Shown here piece by piece: positions 31,970-43,173 of a DNA stretch of 64,000 nucleotides. How positions within the stretch are numbered: position 1 is the stretch's first letter; every line of letters starts with the position of its first letter. The stretch covers positions 288,100,200-288,164,199 of the forward strand of contig CM040125.1 of assembly GCA_022559845.1 (NCBI GenBank). The letters run 5' to 3'. Origin of the DNA: Amorphophallus konjac. Taxonomy: Eukaryota > Streptophyta > Magnoliopsida > Alismatales > Araceae. Both the position numbers and the translations under genes were made by a program. The notes beneath the pieces were generated by a model. That model did no database searches. It had not been told where the DNA came from and saw nothing but the letters and a program-made list of their open reading frames with translations.

Positions 31970-32345
31970 GGTGGTTCGGATGCAACGATGGCAATCCTAC
32001 GTCCACCCCTCACCAAACCCGGTGAGGCTTCACTCGGGGATAAATCCCCAAACGGAGATGACGCTCCAACCACACACGCAGGACGACGCCTGCCCACACA
32101 CACGGGGACGCGCCCCAAAACACACACACACACGGAGACGAAGTCTCCAACACGATCCAACAAGCAGATCAACAAGACACACACACGCTGCGACAAGTGC
32201 AGCACTCCACACACACAAACACTAAGATCTGGATAAATCCACACACACACGCAGATCTAAGAAGACCTACGCACACACGAATCAAGTACGACACACACAC
32301 ACACGACCACGGATCCAACAACGATCCACACACACACACACGAGT
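31970..32345 (-). repeat. Serial short hairpins with GT spacers, element E 3' LTR
   Basis: On the minus strand, consecutive short stems alternate with GTGTGTG. Examples: GGAGA-loop-TCTCC, GGGG-loop-CCCC, GCAGG-loop-CCTGC, GGGGAT-loop-ATCCCC, GGATC-loop-GATCC. The array ends with CCTCACC-loop-GGTGAGG, then GGTGGACGTAGG and CCGAACCACCTTAAAA. The duplicate is at 39958-40335 in the other LTR. Confidence 0.85.
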
Positions 32346-32851
32346 TTGCAGTTTATAAGAACACAAATCTCAAACCTTAAAGCACAAGACACCAATTTGA
32401 ATAAACCACAGTTTAGAAAGCTCTTGATATGGCTCCCCCTGAAGATATGTTGCAAATCTTTGCTTTGATTCCTTCTTCACTTGAATTGCTTCAGATTAAG
32501 CTTGAATGGCCTTGGAGTTGATGTAGAATTTGCTGCACGGAGTACTGTTCACGGCTACAGTACTCTTCCTTCTTCACTTGGATAACCTTCCTTTGATCTC
32601 TTCTTGAAACCCTTGATTGCTTCTTGATAGCCTCACCCTTGATCTCTCTTTGTTGGTTGCTTGATTCTTCACTTCATAGATGCTTGCTGGCTTGAGAAGT
32701 ACCTTGAATGGGTTCGAGATAGATGAAGAAGTTACTGCACGAAGTACTGTTCACGGAGCTACAGTACTCTCTTCTTCCTCCTTGGACAGCACCCTCTTGA
32801 TCTCCCTTGAAGCCCTCTTGGATAGTTAGGGTTATGGCTCCAAATGAGATG

Positions 32852-32858
32852 TTTTATA
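32852..32858 (-). promoter_or_regulatory. TATA box, element E 3' LTR
   Basis: Minus strand GGGCTATAAAACATC. The other LTR has the same at 40839-40845, which is the copy that would drive E transcription. Confidence 0.6.
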
Positions 32859-33765
32859 GCCCTTGAATGGTCCATGGACATCCCCCAGACCAGATCCACA
32901 TTTTGTGGGTGATGTGGTGTCATTGGGATTAAAGAATTACAAGGAGAAAGGCTCTTCTCGAAGTGGAAAATAAAGTCAACATATGTTGGCTCGGGGCTGG
33001 CGGTCGACCTGTGGAAGCTGGCGGTCGACCGCTACTGAGAAACCTGTCAAAATTTGATCCCTGGCATTTTCGGTCGACCTGGGGCGATCGACCGCTGCTG
33101 GCGGTCGACCTGGGGCGGTCGACCTATAGTTCTGCAGGATGAGACTTTTTAGGTTTCACCCCCGAACTCCATTGCAACCCATTTAAGTCTGAGGCTTCAA
33201 ACTCCTTTGATCTTGGGGAATATATGTTGAGTGTTTTGACCTACAAAACCATAAAAAAAGATTAGGACTTTGAGCAATAATTCATGTGGTAATTACATGA
33301 AGTACATGTATGAAACCCCTTTGGCCATTTGGCAATTTCAATCAATCAACAAGAGCTTATTGTAAATCGTTTGAGCAAGATATAAGTACCATGATTCTAA
33401 TTTTCAAACAAGTTTCTCATGAGTTGTTTCAACATAATGCAAGCTCAAAATGATATGTGAAATATGTATCAGAGTTCAAAAAGTGATTTACATTGAGACC
33501 CAATTTCACATATAAGATTGGAACAATTGTTGCTTTCACAAATGCATGTATGTAGCCAAGCTCCATGAAGAGTATGCATGGGAAGCATTCAAAGCATATG
33601 TTCAAGTCAATCATATTCAACTAATCGACAGGAACAATAAACCATTTAGTTTAGTTATCATCATTCACTTAATCGCACATGAACATCAAAACTATGACTT
33701 CAATAACCATCAAAACCAAGGCATCACACAAGAAGTTTAGTTATCATCAAAACCAGAGTTCAACA

Positions 33766-33779
33766 ATCTCCCCCTTTTT
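33766..33779 (-). promoter_or_regulatory. Polypurine tract, element E
   Basis: Minus strand AAAAAGGGGGAGAT abutting the 3' LTR start TGTTGAACTC. More G-rich tracts of the same kind (minus GGGGGAG) occur internally at about 33858, 33908, 35382, 35412 and 37302. Confidence 0.9.
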
Positions 33780-34984
33780 GATGATGACAAACGAAGTGAT
33801 GATGACAAACTAAATGAGGATACAACATGTTCTTCTCCCGCTAACACAATCATCAATTTTTCTCCCCCTTTGACATAATCAAAAAGCGGGATAATGTAAA
33901 TCTTTCTCCCCCTGGGACATGATCAACAATATCAACAAACTTATCTCCCTTTGAAACAGCAATAGCCCATCTTATCAAATCAGACGAAGCAAGGGCAAAT
34001 CATGGACGAACAAAGCAATGTGATTCAAATCAGAGGAAACCAATTGGTTATTATGTTCACAAATCAATTTGATACCATCTAAAGCAAATGCAGTCAAGCA
34101 AGTATTGATGCCAAATGAAGGTAATGATTGGCCTCAAGGATATGAGCCAGTGTAGACGTTCACCAGATGAGGTGTTCAGTAGGATAGCATTCAAAAGCTA
34201 GATCCTATGTCAGACTTTTACAACATGCAAGAGTAGGAGGACAAAACAAGAGAGTTTATTTTGATTTTCCAAATTTTCTGATTTTTATATTTATTTTGTG
34301 GAAATGCATAACATCTCAATGCAAACATGTGACGCTATGAATGCATGCAATGCAACTAAATAGACATGATGAAAATATGAATGCAATCACATGAAACTTA
34401 ATGCAAGTATACAATGAAATGAAAAACAACTAGGCCAATTTTTTTTTGAACTCAAAAACCATTTTTGGAGTGTGATGGATTTTCAGATTTTTAATTTTTG
34501 ATTTGTGGTTTGAAATGCATGAGATGCATCACATGCAAGTGATGCTATATGAGATGTACAATCAAACAAATATGTATATGTACATACAACACAGTTCCCC
34601 CGTACTTATATAAGAGAGGATAGGTATAGGAAGGGTGCATGAGGATCATGACAATTGGAATGCACATGTGTACACATGGGGGGTTGTGCAATCATATAGA
34701 AGATTCATGCAATTGCTAAAGCAGTCAATCAACTTTCTAAATACATATTAAATCAAATTTCCAGATGTGTAAGTGAGAAACATGAAAGATGATAGTTGCA
34801 ATATGGATATTCAGATTTTCAGATTAACACAAGGAGACATTTTATAGACTGCACTTCAATTTTGAGAACAACGTATTGGAGGCTACGCTCTACCACAATG
34901 TGTTTTCACCATCATTTTTCAACTCAACCAATATCACATGATAGTCAGATTTTTTTTTTTAAAGAGTGATCAGGTTCAAATAAT

Positions 34985-35162
34985 TCCTTTTTACGCGAGT
35001 AGACATATGGAGCTCATGCCAGAATCCCCGGTTACTCAGAATACTGAACCATTTCACCTCATTTTGAACAGAGATACTAGTCAACACTTTTCAGATATGA
35101 ACCACATCACGTCTCAGGTGACATGTGCCCAGTTTACTCAGTGAGACCGAGCATTGCTCTAT
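34985..35162 (-). other. Conserved non-coding block 2 in element E (two units)
   Basis: Minus strand. The first unit has AGAGCAATG, then GGTC, CACTGAGTAAAC and ACCTGAGACGTGATG. About 110 bases on, the second has CTGAGTAACCGGGGATTC...CTACTCGCGTAAAAAGG. Counterparts lie in D (47640-47880) and F (62050-62225). Confidence 0.65.
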
Positions 35163-35639
35163 CTTTCATTTTCATCCCAAAATTTTAAACAGGATAGGTA
35201 GGCAGCTTTTTCCTCAACTGTCTCTTCAACATACATGCATCAAGTTTAACATCTCGAGAGTGTTGAAAAGAAAATCATATATCCTTATCTTTAACACTCA
35301 TTTTCATAATTTGTGCATGAAGTTTACGAATTTGATTCAGTATGTATACCGAAAATATCATGAATACATAACAGTGCAACTCCCCCTAAATAGATGCACT
35401 TATGAAATAAGAACTCCCCCAGAGTGTACGACATGAAACACTCTAATAATGACTCAAATGCAGTATTATTTAGCAAGGAGATATACGGCCATAGAAATGT
35501 CAAAGGATGGGGGTGAATAGCATATAGTATCAAGCAAGCATACAGAGGGAATGTATGCAACATGTACTATGACATGCATGCGAGCAATGTGATGTCAATT
35601 TGATATCAATGGAATGGATAATTTGATATCAATTGAATG

Positions 35640-35965
35640 GATGCCGACTGAATGAACTAAGTGCGACTAATGCTTGAGTTCCAATGCAATACAACGTATG
35701 AGCATATAAGAATGCGATGCAATGTGCAAAGTGATTTAGACTTTTGATTTTCATTTGAATGAGTGCAGCTAATGCATGAGTACTGATGCAATGCAACCTT
35801 TTATCATATAGTAGTGGAATGGAAATGCAATATGCCAAGACAACATGCAATGTGGTGCCAAGCTTCTGATATCAAATGAATGAGCTAACTACAGTTAATG
35901 CATGAACTCTAATGCATGCAACCTATGCCTGGAAGAGAGTGTGATGAAATATGTAATTGCAACAA
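35640..35965 (-). repeat. Degenerate ~120-bp tandem repeats in element E
   Basis: Three imperfect units share (plus strand) TGAATGA, CTAATGCATGAGT and ATGCAATGCAACC at similar spacing, beginning near 35645, 35757 and 35878. Confidence 0.55.
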
Positions 35966-36288
35966 AGGAGGGCTTTGATTTACACACCATGAGACAAGTT
36001 CCGCATTAGAGCATTCACATTTTATCAATGTGTCAACAAGCTTTTGCATGACATGACCTTTATGAGATAAGGGTGCTTAAAAGATCAAAATTAAGCAATG
36101 CAAACCAATTTTTAGAATTTTTTAAAAATAGATTTTCAAAGGTCATTCACAAGTATTGAAATGAGAATTTATCCAAGAGTCAAATGTATGAATCATTTAA
36201 TCACAGACATGTTTTCAATTTATATAATTTAGCTCAAGAATTTATTCACACATCAACCATTCACAAGCCAGTCACAATCGTCAAGATC

Positions 36289-36391
36289 TGGTACGAGGTG
36301 GAGATTTTAGTCCGAAGACCCAGCTCACGCATAGGGAATACTTCCAAGTGGACATGATCCACTCTTCCACAGACGCCATTTGATATACCGG
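36289..36391 (-). other. Conserved non-coding block 1, element E copy 1
   Basis: Minus strand: CCGGTATATCAAATGG, GTGGAAG, a small hairpin AGTGGA-TCATG-TCCACT, CTATGCGTGAG, GTCTTCGGAC, ATCTCCACC and GTACC. It aligns with E copy 2, D (47141-47245) and F (61377-61478). Confidence 0.75.
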
Positions 36392-37380
36392 ATATGCAAT
36401 TCAATTCAAGCGTGATCATGCAATTCAACCAATTCATCACAACATGCTAGTAAATGACAATACAAGTTTTTAGAATTAATACCTGCCACTTAAGGATGTT
36501 ACCAAGTGACAAAAGGCCATTGCATGATTGTGTGTTTCCATAGCAAAAAGGGGTGAATTACCTCAGTTCAGAAGATAAGATTGGAAGCCTTCAATCACAA
36601 AAAAAACACCAACCTCACGAAGGTTGATATTTTAGATTTTACTTTCATACCTTTGCCTTGAGAATCCATTTACTTCCAAGCCTCCCACCTGCAATCCAAA
36701 GAAGAATAAAAACTCAGTTTACTTATTAAGAGTATTTTACAATCTTCTTACACAATCCCTGCAAAATATTCACAAAAGGCATTATTAGTAGCTCAGAAAT
36801 GATATCATCCATATATATACTTAAACCACTAGAATATCTTTACCTGATTGCCTCGTGAAGGTGTTCGATGAACCTTACCTAATGAATCCGTTCTCAATCA
36901 AGGGAGACGTGCACCTTTCATGCCGTGACTTGGGTATTTGCTTTAGCACGTACGAGACTTACACCAACTTGTACTTGAGTCGATCCTGGAAGTTATTTTA
37001 CAATAATATTCTTACCCATCTCCTTGTACCAATTGAGAGGGTTCTCATCATTTTTCATTCCTGCAAAGTATTCTTCTTAGTTGATTCAAGCTCGACCATG
37101 ACTAGCCCATCATCTTTTGAATTTTGGGAGTGCATTCTACATCCAAGAGCAAAAATACTTGATTTGTCAGTTTTGATTCAAATTTATTAACAATGACATG
37201 ATAAATTCTTTTAACAACCAACATCCCCTAGACAACTCTAGATGCAATGTATGACTCATGTGTGAACCTAAACATTAAGTTCATATGACGAATGTGGTTG
37301 CTCCCCCTTAGTGTGTGCATGAATGCAAGATGTTCATTAACATCCTAATGCCATGTGCAGCCTGTAACTAATTGACTCAT

Positions 37381-37481
37381 AGTACTGGGCGAAGAACTTA
37401 GATCCGAAGATCACCTCATGCATAGTGATAGCTTTCAGACAGGCAAAACCTGCCCTTCCACATGTCACCATTTGATATACT
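37381..37481 (-). other. Conserved non-coding block 1, element E copy 2
   Basis: Minus strand: GTATATCAAATGGTG, GTGGAAG, hairpin CAGG-loop-CCTG, CTATGCATGAGGTG, ATCTTCGGATC, AAGTTCTTCGCC and GTAC. About 1.1 kb upstream (on the element's strand) of copy 1. Confidence 0.75.
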
Positions 37482-37903
37482 ATGTAGTTAAGGGTGGTGA
37501 AGGTAGGAGAATTACTATGCATAATGAATTCATAATATTCAACTTATGCATGACAGTACGTGAAAGCTTATGCAAACAAAGTATGCAGTGAGATTTATTG
37601 ATGGTTTCAAAACTCCACTTCAACAATATGCTATATGAGGATGATATGCACAAGGGTATGCAACTATCTATGGATGGAATGCATGTACAAACTCATGCAT
37701 GATCACATAACTATTCAGCACATGGTAAATCACGACATAACACTTTTAGTGGAGAGAGTGAGAGGGATATCACCTGAGAAATCAAATTCAGTTTGATTTT
37801 TCTTTTAACCTGATTTATGCCACTTAGCCCGTGTGCCTTACCTTCTTGACAAAGATAGATTTTATACTTTATATTCATATGGCACACCTGCAAAACAGAT
37901 TTC

Positions 37904-39610
37904 TCATTTGACATTCTTAGGTACCCAAGCCATCTTGGGTCCTTGTCGGTTAGCAGTAACATGGGCATGTGATTTCCAACTTTTGACAACATTCAAATCA
38001 TCATTTTTCTTTAGAAAATAATCATGCCTAACATTCCGAGAGTTGCCAAAGTGATGGTAGGAGGCGCGTGACATCATATTCTTTCTTCTCATGGGTTTTA
38101 CTGATTTGTGTGTGTGAGCATGATATGTTGAGTGAGAGTTCTTTCTCTTCAACAATAACCAGCAATGTGAAGTTGTATGACCTCATTTACCATAATGATT
38201 ATAATGCATGGAAGGTTTTGTGGTGAAGACTTTCTTTGCATTTTTTAAAACAGCTTGGTTTCTACATGCTCTCAAATCATCATTCTTCATAATGAAACAA
38301 TCATGCATGGCATGTCCAGATTTACCACAATAAAAATATGAGAGTTTCTTCTTAGGTGGTTGTGCATGTGTGGCAGAAGTATGTTTAACATGCATGGAAG
38401 TGCTAGCAGTATTTTTGAATTTTTGTTTCAAGTTGATTTTCTTTGTGGATGCATGTGTGTGTGTAACATGATTTTTCTTTTTCAGATTTTCATTTGATGT
38501 GCTGGTTATGTTTGAACTCTGCACAAAAGATGTATAAACTTTATTTTCAAACTTCTTTTTGTTCACAGGATTATGGCCCAGCCCTTCCCTTTGAAAATTT
38601 ACTTTCATCCCCAACAATTTGTCTAAATTTTCTTGACCATTTACAAATCTAGACAGCGAATCATTCAAGTCAAGAATTTCAGATTGAAGAGATGAAATTT
38701 GCAATTAAGAATTGACAAGTTCTTCTTCACAAGTAGAAAGACTAACATTCAACATGGCATTGGTAGTCTTAAGGCACTCTATTTCTTGCCTAAGTTCATC
38801 CACCTTTTCACATTCTTTAACAACCACAGATTTTTCCTTTTCAAGAATCAACAATCTTTCAGAAATGACCTTATTCAATTCCTTCAGTTTCTCATTTTCT
38901 TTAACAATCTTTTCATCATGAATCAGTTCATTTATCAAGGTTTGATCATCGGCCATTAAATTCAGTTTTGCAGTCATCTCCTTATTTTCATTTCTTAAGG
39001 AACATATTTGATCTTTGTGAAATTCAATGTCAAACACATGAGCCTCAATCATTTCCTCTAGATGCAAGCATTTTTTACAAGAGGAATTACACTTATTTTG
39101 TTCGGCATCCTTTTTCAATTTTTTGTTTTCAGATTTTAACTTCTTGTATTTTTCAGCAAGATCATCATATGCAATCAACAAATCTTCATAGCTAATTTCA
39201 TCTTCATTATCAGAATCAGAATTTACCTTGGAGCTTGTTTCAATTTACTGATCACTCCCTTGATCACTCGTGCCTCCAACAAGACATTCGTCCTCATGCT
39301 CTTCCTTGAAGTCTGCTAATCCATCCAAAATGTCCTTCGCGGATCTACAATGGGAGACAAAGGGAAAGTGATTAGAATTTACTGCAGCCGTAAATAACTT
39401 CAAGACTAAACAATTTTGATCATGTTTAAACTTTTGATTTGCAGTCCAGACATTTTTGTCTTTAGGCAATTCATAAGGACCATGTGAGATAAGCTTCCAT
39501 AGATTAAGGTCGTATGAATTGACTAGACTACACATCCTTCCTAATCACACATCGAAATTGCAACCATCAAACACGGGTGGAGAGTTTAAGGTGTACATCA
39601 TGGTAGTCAT
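37904..39610 (-). pseudogene. Element E gag-like protein (569 codons, four internal stops)
   Basis: Starts at the first Met after the PBS (39608-39610; MTTMMYTLN). N-terminal Gag domain: PPVFDGCNFDV, stop (39545-39547), MCSLVNSYDLNLWKLISHGPYELPK and VSHCRSAKDILDGL. A stop at 39245-39247 precedes an acidic linker. A long coiled coil (38705-39181, Lys/Glu/Leu-rich) ends at a stop (38705-38707). Then come ENLDKLLGMKVNFQREGLG and a basic His/Thr/Lys linker. A knuckle-like motif YFYCGKSGHAMHDC follows, with Tyr in place of the first Cys, then MKNDD. Past a stop at 38183-38185 there is a decayed second knuckle and the closing PKMAWVPKNVK. All five pieces are in one frame. The protein would form particles or bind RNA; it is followed by no pol. 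Confidence 0.87.
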
Positions 39611-39656
39611 TGATCTGGATCACTCTAGATCGTTAGATCTATGAAATTAGAGCCTT

Positions 39657-39669
39657 GGCTTTGATACCA
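39657..39669 (-). promoter_or_regulatory. Primer-binding site, element E
   Basis: Minus strand TGGTATCAAAGCC two bases from the 5' LTR end; one mismatch (A for G) from the initiator Met tRNA complement. Confidence 0.88.
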
Positions 39670-39957
39670 ATTGAAGTCCCGCGATCAATGACACCCAAGA
39701 GGGGGGTGAATTGGGTGTTTACCAATTTTAAGAAAACTTTTGGCCTTTTATAAAATAAGTGATATAATGCTAATCAAGATGTTCAAAACTGTTTGATCAC
39801 AAATCGGATTTATCAACCTTTATATGATAAGATATAGATTAAACAAGATCTATGTAGATAAATCCGGAACAACAATTTACACTAACACTCATGTAGAATG
39901 GAGGTAGAGGAAATGGAACAAACCACATAATACAAACACAATGCACAGCAGTTTTTA

Positions 39958-40335
39958 AGGTGGTTCGGATGCAACGACGGTAATCCTACGTCCACCTCTC
40001 ACCAAACCCGGTGAGGCTTCACTCGGGGATAAATCCCCAAACGGAGACGACGCTCCAACCACACACGCAGGACGACGCCTACCCACACACACGGGGACGC
40101 GCCCCAAAACACACACACACACGGAGACGAAGTCTCCAACACGATCCAATAAGCAGATCAACAAGACACACACACGCTGCAACAAGTGCAGCACTCCACA
40201 CACACAAACACTAAGATCTGGATAAATCCACACACACACGCAGATCAAAGAAGACCTACGCACACACGAATCAAGTACGACAAACACACACATGACCTTG
40301 GATCCAACAACGATCCACACACACACACGAGTTTG
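39958..40335 (-). repeat. Serial short hairpins with GT spacers, element E 5' LTR
   Basis: Second copy of the array at 31970-32345, with a few substitutions. Most stems are kept and the closing CCTCACC-loop-GGTGAGG stem is intact. Confidence 0.85.
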
Positions 40336-40937
40336 CAGTTTATAAGAACACAAATCTCAAACTTTAAAGCACAAGACACCAATATGAATAAACCACAGTT
40401 TAGAAAGCTCCTGATATGGCTCCCCCTGAAGATATGTTGCAGATCTTTGCTTTGATTCCTTCTTCACTTGAATTGCTTCAGATTAAGTTTGAATGGCCTT
40501 GGAGTTGATGTAGAATTTGCTGCACGGAGTACTGTTCATGGCTACAGTACTCTTCCTTCTTCACTTGGATAACCTTCCTTTGATGTCTTCTTGAAACCCT
40601 TGATTGCTTCTTGATAGCCTCACCCTTGATCTCTCTTTGTTGGTTGCTTGATTCTTCACTTCATAGATGCTTGTCGGCTTGAGAAGTACCTTGAATGGGT
40701 TGGAGATAGATGAAGAAGTCACTGCACAAAGTACTGTTCACGGATCTACAGTACTCTCTTCTTCCTCCTTGGACAGCACCCTCTTAATCTCCCTTGAAGC
40801 CCTCTTGGATGGTTAGGGTTATGGATCCAAATGAGATGTTTTATAGCCCTTGAATGGTCCATGGACATCCCCCAGACCAGATCCATATTTTGTGGGTGAT
40901 TTGGTGTCATTGGGATTAAAGAATTACAAGGAGAAAG

Positions 40938-41007
40938 TGATGTGAAACGGGCTTGAGGGCGCGACCTTGATCAGAAGGAAGAAGATCCTCAAGCCCGTTT
41001 CACATCA
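40938..41007. mobile_element. Tiny palindromic insertion (70 bp, 21-bp perfect inverted repeats), MITE candidate
   Basis: Present only in the 5' LTR of E; at the matching place the 3' LTR (near 32955) runs straight through. Arms of 21 bases are perfect inverted repeats (outer ends TGATGTGAAACG and CGTTTCACATCA) around a 28-base centre. Flanking AAAG (40934-40937) may be repeated at 41009-41012, giving a 4-bp duplication if one extra A belongs to the insert. It inserted after E. Confidence 0.7.
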
Positions 41008-42864
41008 AAAAGGCTCTTCTCGAAGTGGAACACAAAGTCAACATATGTTGGCTCGGGGCTGGCGGTCGACCTGTGGAAGCTAGCGGTCGACCGCTACTGA
41101 GAAACCTGTAGAAATTTGGTCCCTGGCATTTTCGGTCGACCTGGGGCAGTCGACCGCTGCTGGCAGTCGACCTGGGGTGGTCGACCTATAGTTCTGCAGG
41201 ATGAGACTTTTTAGGTTTCACCCCCGAACTCCATTGCAACCCATTTAAATCTGAGGCTTCAAACTCCTTTGATCTTGAGGAATATATGTTGAGTGTTTTG
41301 ACCTACAAAACCATAAAAAAAAGATTAGGACTTTGAGCAATAATTCATGTGGTAATTACATGAAGTACATGTATGAAACCCCTTTGGCCATTTGGTAATT
41401 TCAATCAATCAACAAGAGCTTATTGTAAACCGTTTGAGCAAGATATAAGTACCATGATTCTAATTTTCAAACAAGTTTCTCATGAGTTGTTTCAACATAA
41501 TGCAAGCTCAAAATGATATGTGAAATATGTATTAGAGTTCAAAAAGTGATTTACATTGAGACCCAATTTCACATATAAGATTGGAACAATTGTTGCTTTC
41601 ACAAATGCATGTATGTAGCCAAGCTCCATGAAGAGTATGCAGGGGAAGCATTCAAAGCACATGTTCAAGTCAATCATATTCAACCAATCGACAGGAACAA
41701 TAAACCATTTAGTTTAATATCATCATTCACTTAATCGCACATGAACATCAAAACCATGACTTCAATAACCATCAAAACCAAGGCATCACACAAGAAGTTT
41801 AGTTATCATCAAAACCATAGTTCAACATGCATGCCTTGGACTGAAATTGTTAAATGGATTTGTGTATACTCATATTGCCTGTGAATGAGTTAAATTTAGA
41901 CTTGCTGAACTGAACTTGGATTGCTTACTTTGGAATGTAAGAGTTCAGTTTGCCGTGGACTGTCTTTATAGTTCATGCGTGACTAGATATCAAATTGGTC
42001 AAGGTCTGCTTTAACCGTTGTTGAAACTGGATTCTCTAGAGTCCTCATTCGTTTAGACATTGAGGATCTCAAGTCAGTTGTTCAAGCTTTGTAAATGGTA
42101 TGGCATCAGTGCTTTCAAAGGTGCAACCTATTCCATGAGTTCATGGTTGTTCTTGGTGATGTAATGGAACAATGTTTTTGGCTTTTACATATATGAAGCA
42201 ATTTTGGATTGCTAGGTTACGTTTTAAATTGGTTGGATAAATATGAATCAAATTTATATACATAGTTGCATTTCAATGCATAAGCATGCAGGATGAACAA
42301 GCTTTGTCAATGTGATTGAGCATTCAGTTACATTGGTTCAATATTGACATGCTGTTGGATTTTCATTAAGTGCAGGTTCATATAGTCCTCAAAGTCATGG
42401 ATCCATGGTAAGACTTTGCTTCTCAATTTGACGTTGGTTCTGAATTTGACTATCTGTACCTTGATTGGTTTGAAATGATTTTTCATGTACTGGGTTTGCA
42501 TGAGTCTCATGCATGCTCTACTTGACTGTCTTGATGGTCTTTTTGCATTCCATGTTTCCTTGTCAATCTCAAGTCTTTATGGTTGAATATATTTCCATGT
42601 GCCTTGATTGGATTTGGATCATGTATTTTGGCTTTGGGTCTATTTGGTTACTTAATGGTCCGTTGTTTATTGAGCTTCTTGATGCATCATGGTCTTTTTG
42701 ATTCCCATTGTTGCTTTCAATATCTGGTTTGATTTGTGTTTTTAAGACCCCTCATTGCATGTCATTCTATTGGCATATCATGTTTTTATTCATAGGGGTT
42801 TGATCTTGGTTGAAGGCTTTACGCCTTTCATTTTGATTTAATTGAGTTTTCATTTCTATCAGAT

Positions 42865-43173
42865 AAAGTGTCGACTCATAGATTCGACACTTATTTAGTT
42901 CTGTTCTATCTGCTACGTTGTTTCACTTGTCCAGACAGAAAGTGTCGACTCTAGGAGTCGACACTTTCTGGACAGTCTGCTAGCTGGACACTTATGGCTG
43001 CAAGTGTCGGCTCCTAGAGTCGACACTTACAGGCCGGAGGTCTGTTTTCAAAGAAAACAGAACCTCTGGTGAAAAGTGTCGACCCAATGAGTCGACACTT
43101 TCACCCAGGTCCTATTTTTATATAACAGGACAGTACTTCGTGAGAAAAGTGTCGACCCCATGAGTCGACATTT
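42865..43173 (+). repeat. Array of five GTCGAC palindromes upstream of TATA in element D
   Basis: Five units of the form AAGTGTCGAC-N6-GTCGACACTT, spaced 30-75 bases. The second (42936-42970) is a perfect palindrome with 16-base arms and a 3-base loop. The 3' LTR has four units (50145-50412); one unit and its spacer are deleted there. Confidence 0.88.
43119..43125 (+). promoter_or_regulatory. TATA box, element D 5' LTR
   Basis: TTTTTATATAACAGG, among the last two GTCGAC palindromes. Equivalent at 50355-50361 in the 3' LTR. Confidence 0.5.

Larger units (their letters stand above)
31684..33765 (-). repeat. Element E 3' LTR
   Basis: 2082 bp, partner of 39672-41827. Holds a hairpin/CA-repeat array (31970-32345), two GAGTACTGT...ACAGTACTC-type hairpins (32540-32570, 32742-32770), a TATA box (minus, 32852-32858) and a cluster of GGTCGACC palindromes (33003-33126). 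Confidence 0.95.
33780..37903 (-). other. Element E non-coding internal region downstream of gag
   Basis: 4.1 kb, AT-rich, with no credible open frame in either strand. It contains extra polypurine-like tracts, ~120-bp degenerate repeats (35640-35965), two copies of conserved block 1 (36289-36391, 37381-37481) and conserved block 2 (34985-35162). In a full Sirevirus this space would hold pol; nothing resembling pol remains. Confidence 0.8.
31684..41827 (-). mobile_element. Element E: gag-only Sirevirus-like element
   Basis: LTRs start (plus strand) TGAAGTCCCGCG and end GTTCAACA. The 5-bp duplication TGCAT is exact (31679-31683 and 41828-41832). Minus strand: 5' LTR 39672-41827, PBS, gag 39610-37904, then 4.1 kb of AT-rich non-coding sequence, polypurine tract, 3' LTR 31684-33765. 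No pol motif is present. It sits in the 5' LTR of D and is thus younger than D. Confidence 0.93.
39672..41827 (-). repeat. Element E 5' LTR
   Basis: 2156 bp, partner of 31684-33765, longer mainly because of the ~70-bp palindromic insert at 40938-41007. TATA box on the minus strand at 40839-40845; hairpin/CA array at 39958-40335; GGTCGACC cluster at 41058-41186. Confidence 0.95.

Noticed and set aside
31966..32250. Cys/Val-rich frames (minus), with a second set at 39955-40353
   Set aside because: They read through GT repeats and the hairpin array of LTR E. The VCVC pattern is a by-product of GTGTGTG.
32080..32340. CA microsatellite
   Set aside because: The CA runs are short and alternate with specific stems in both LTRs of E, so the hairpin array is a better description.
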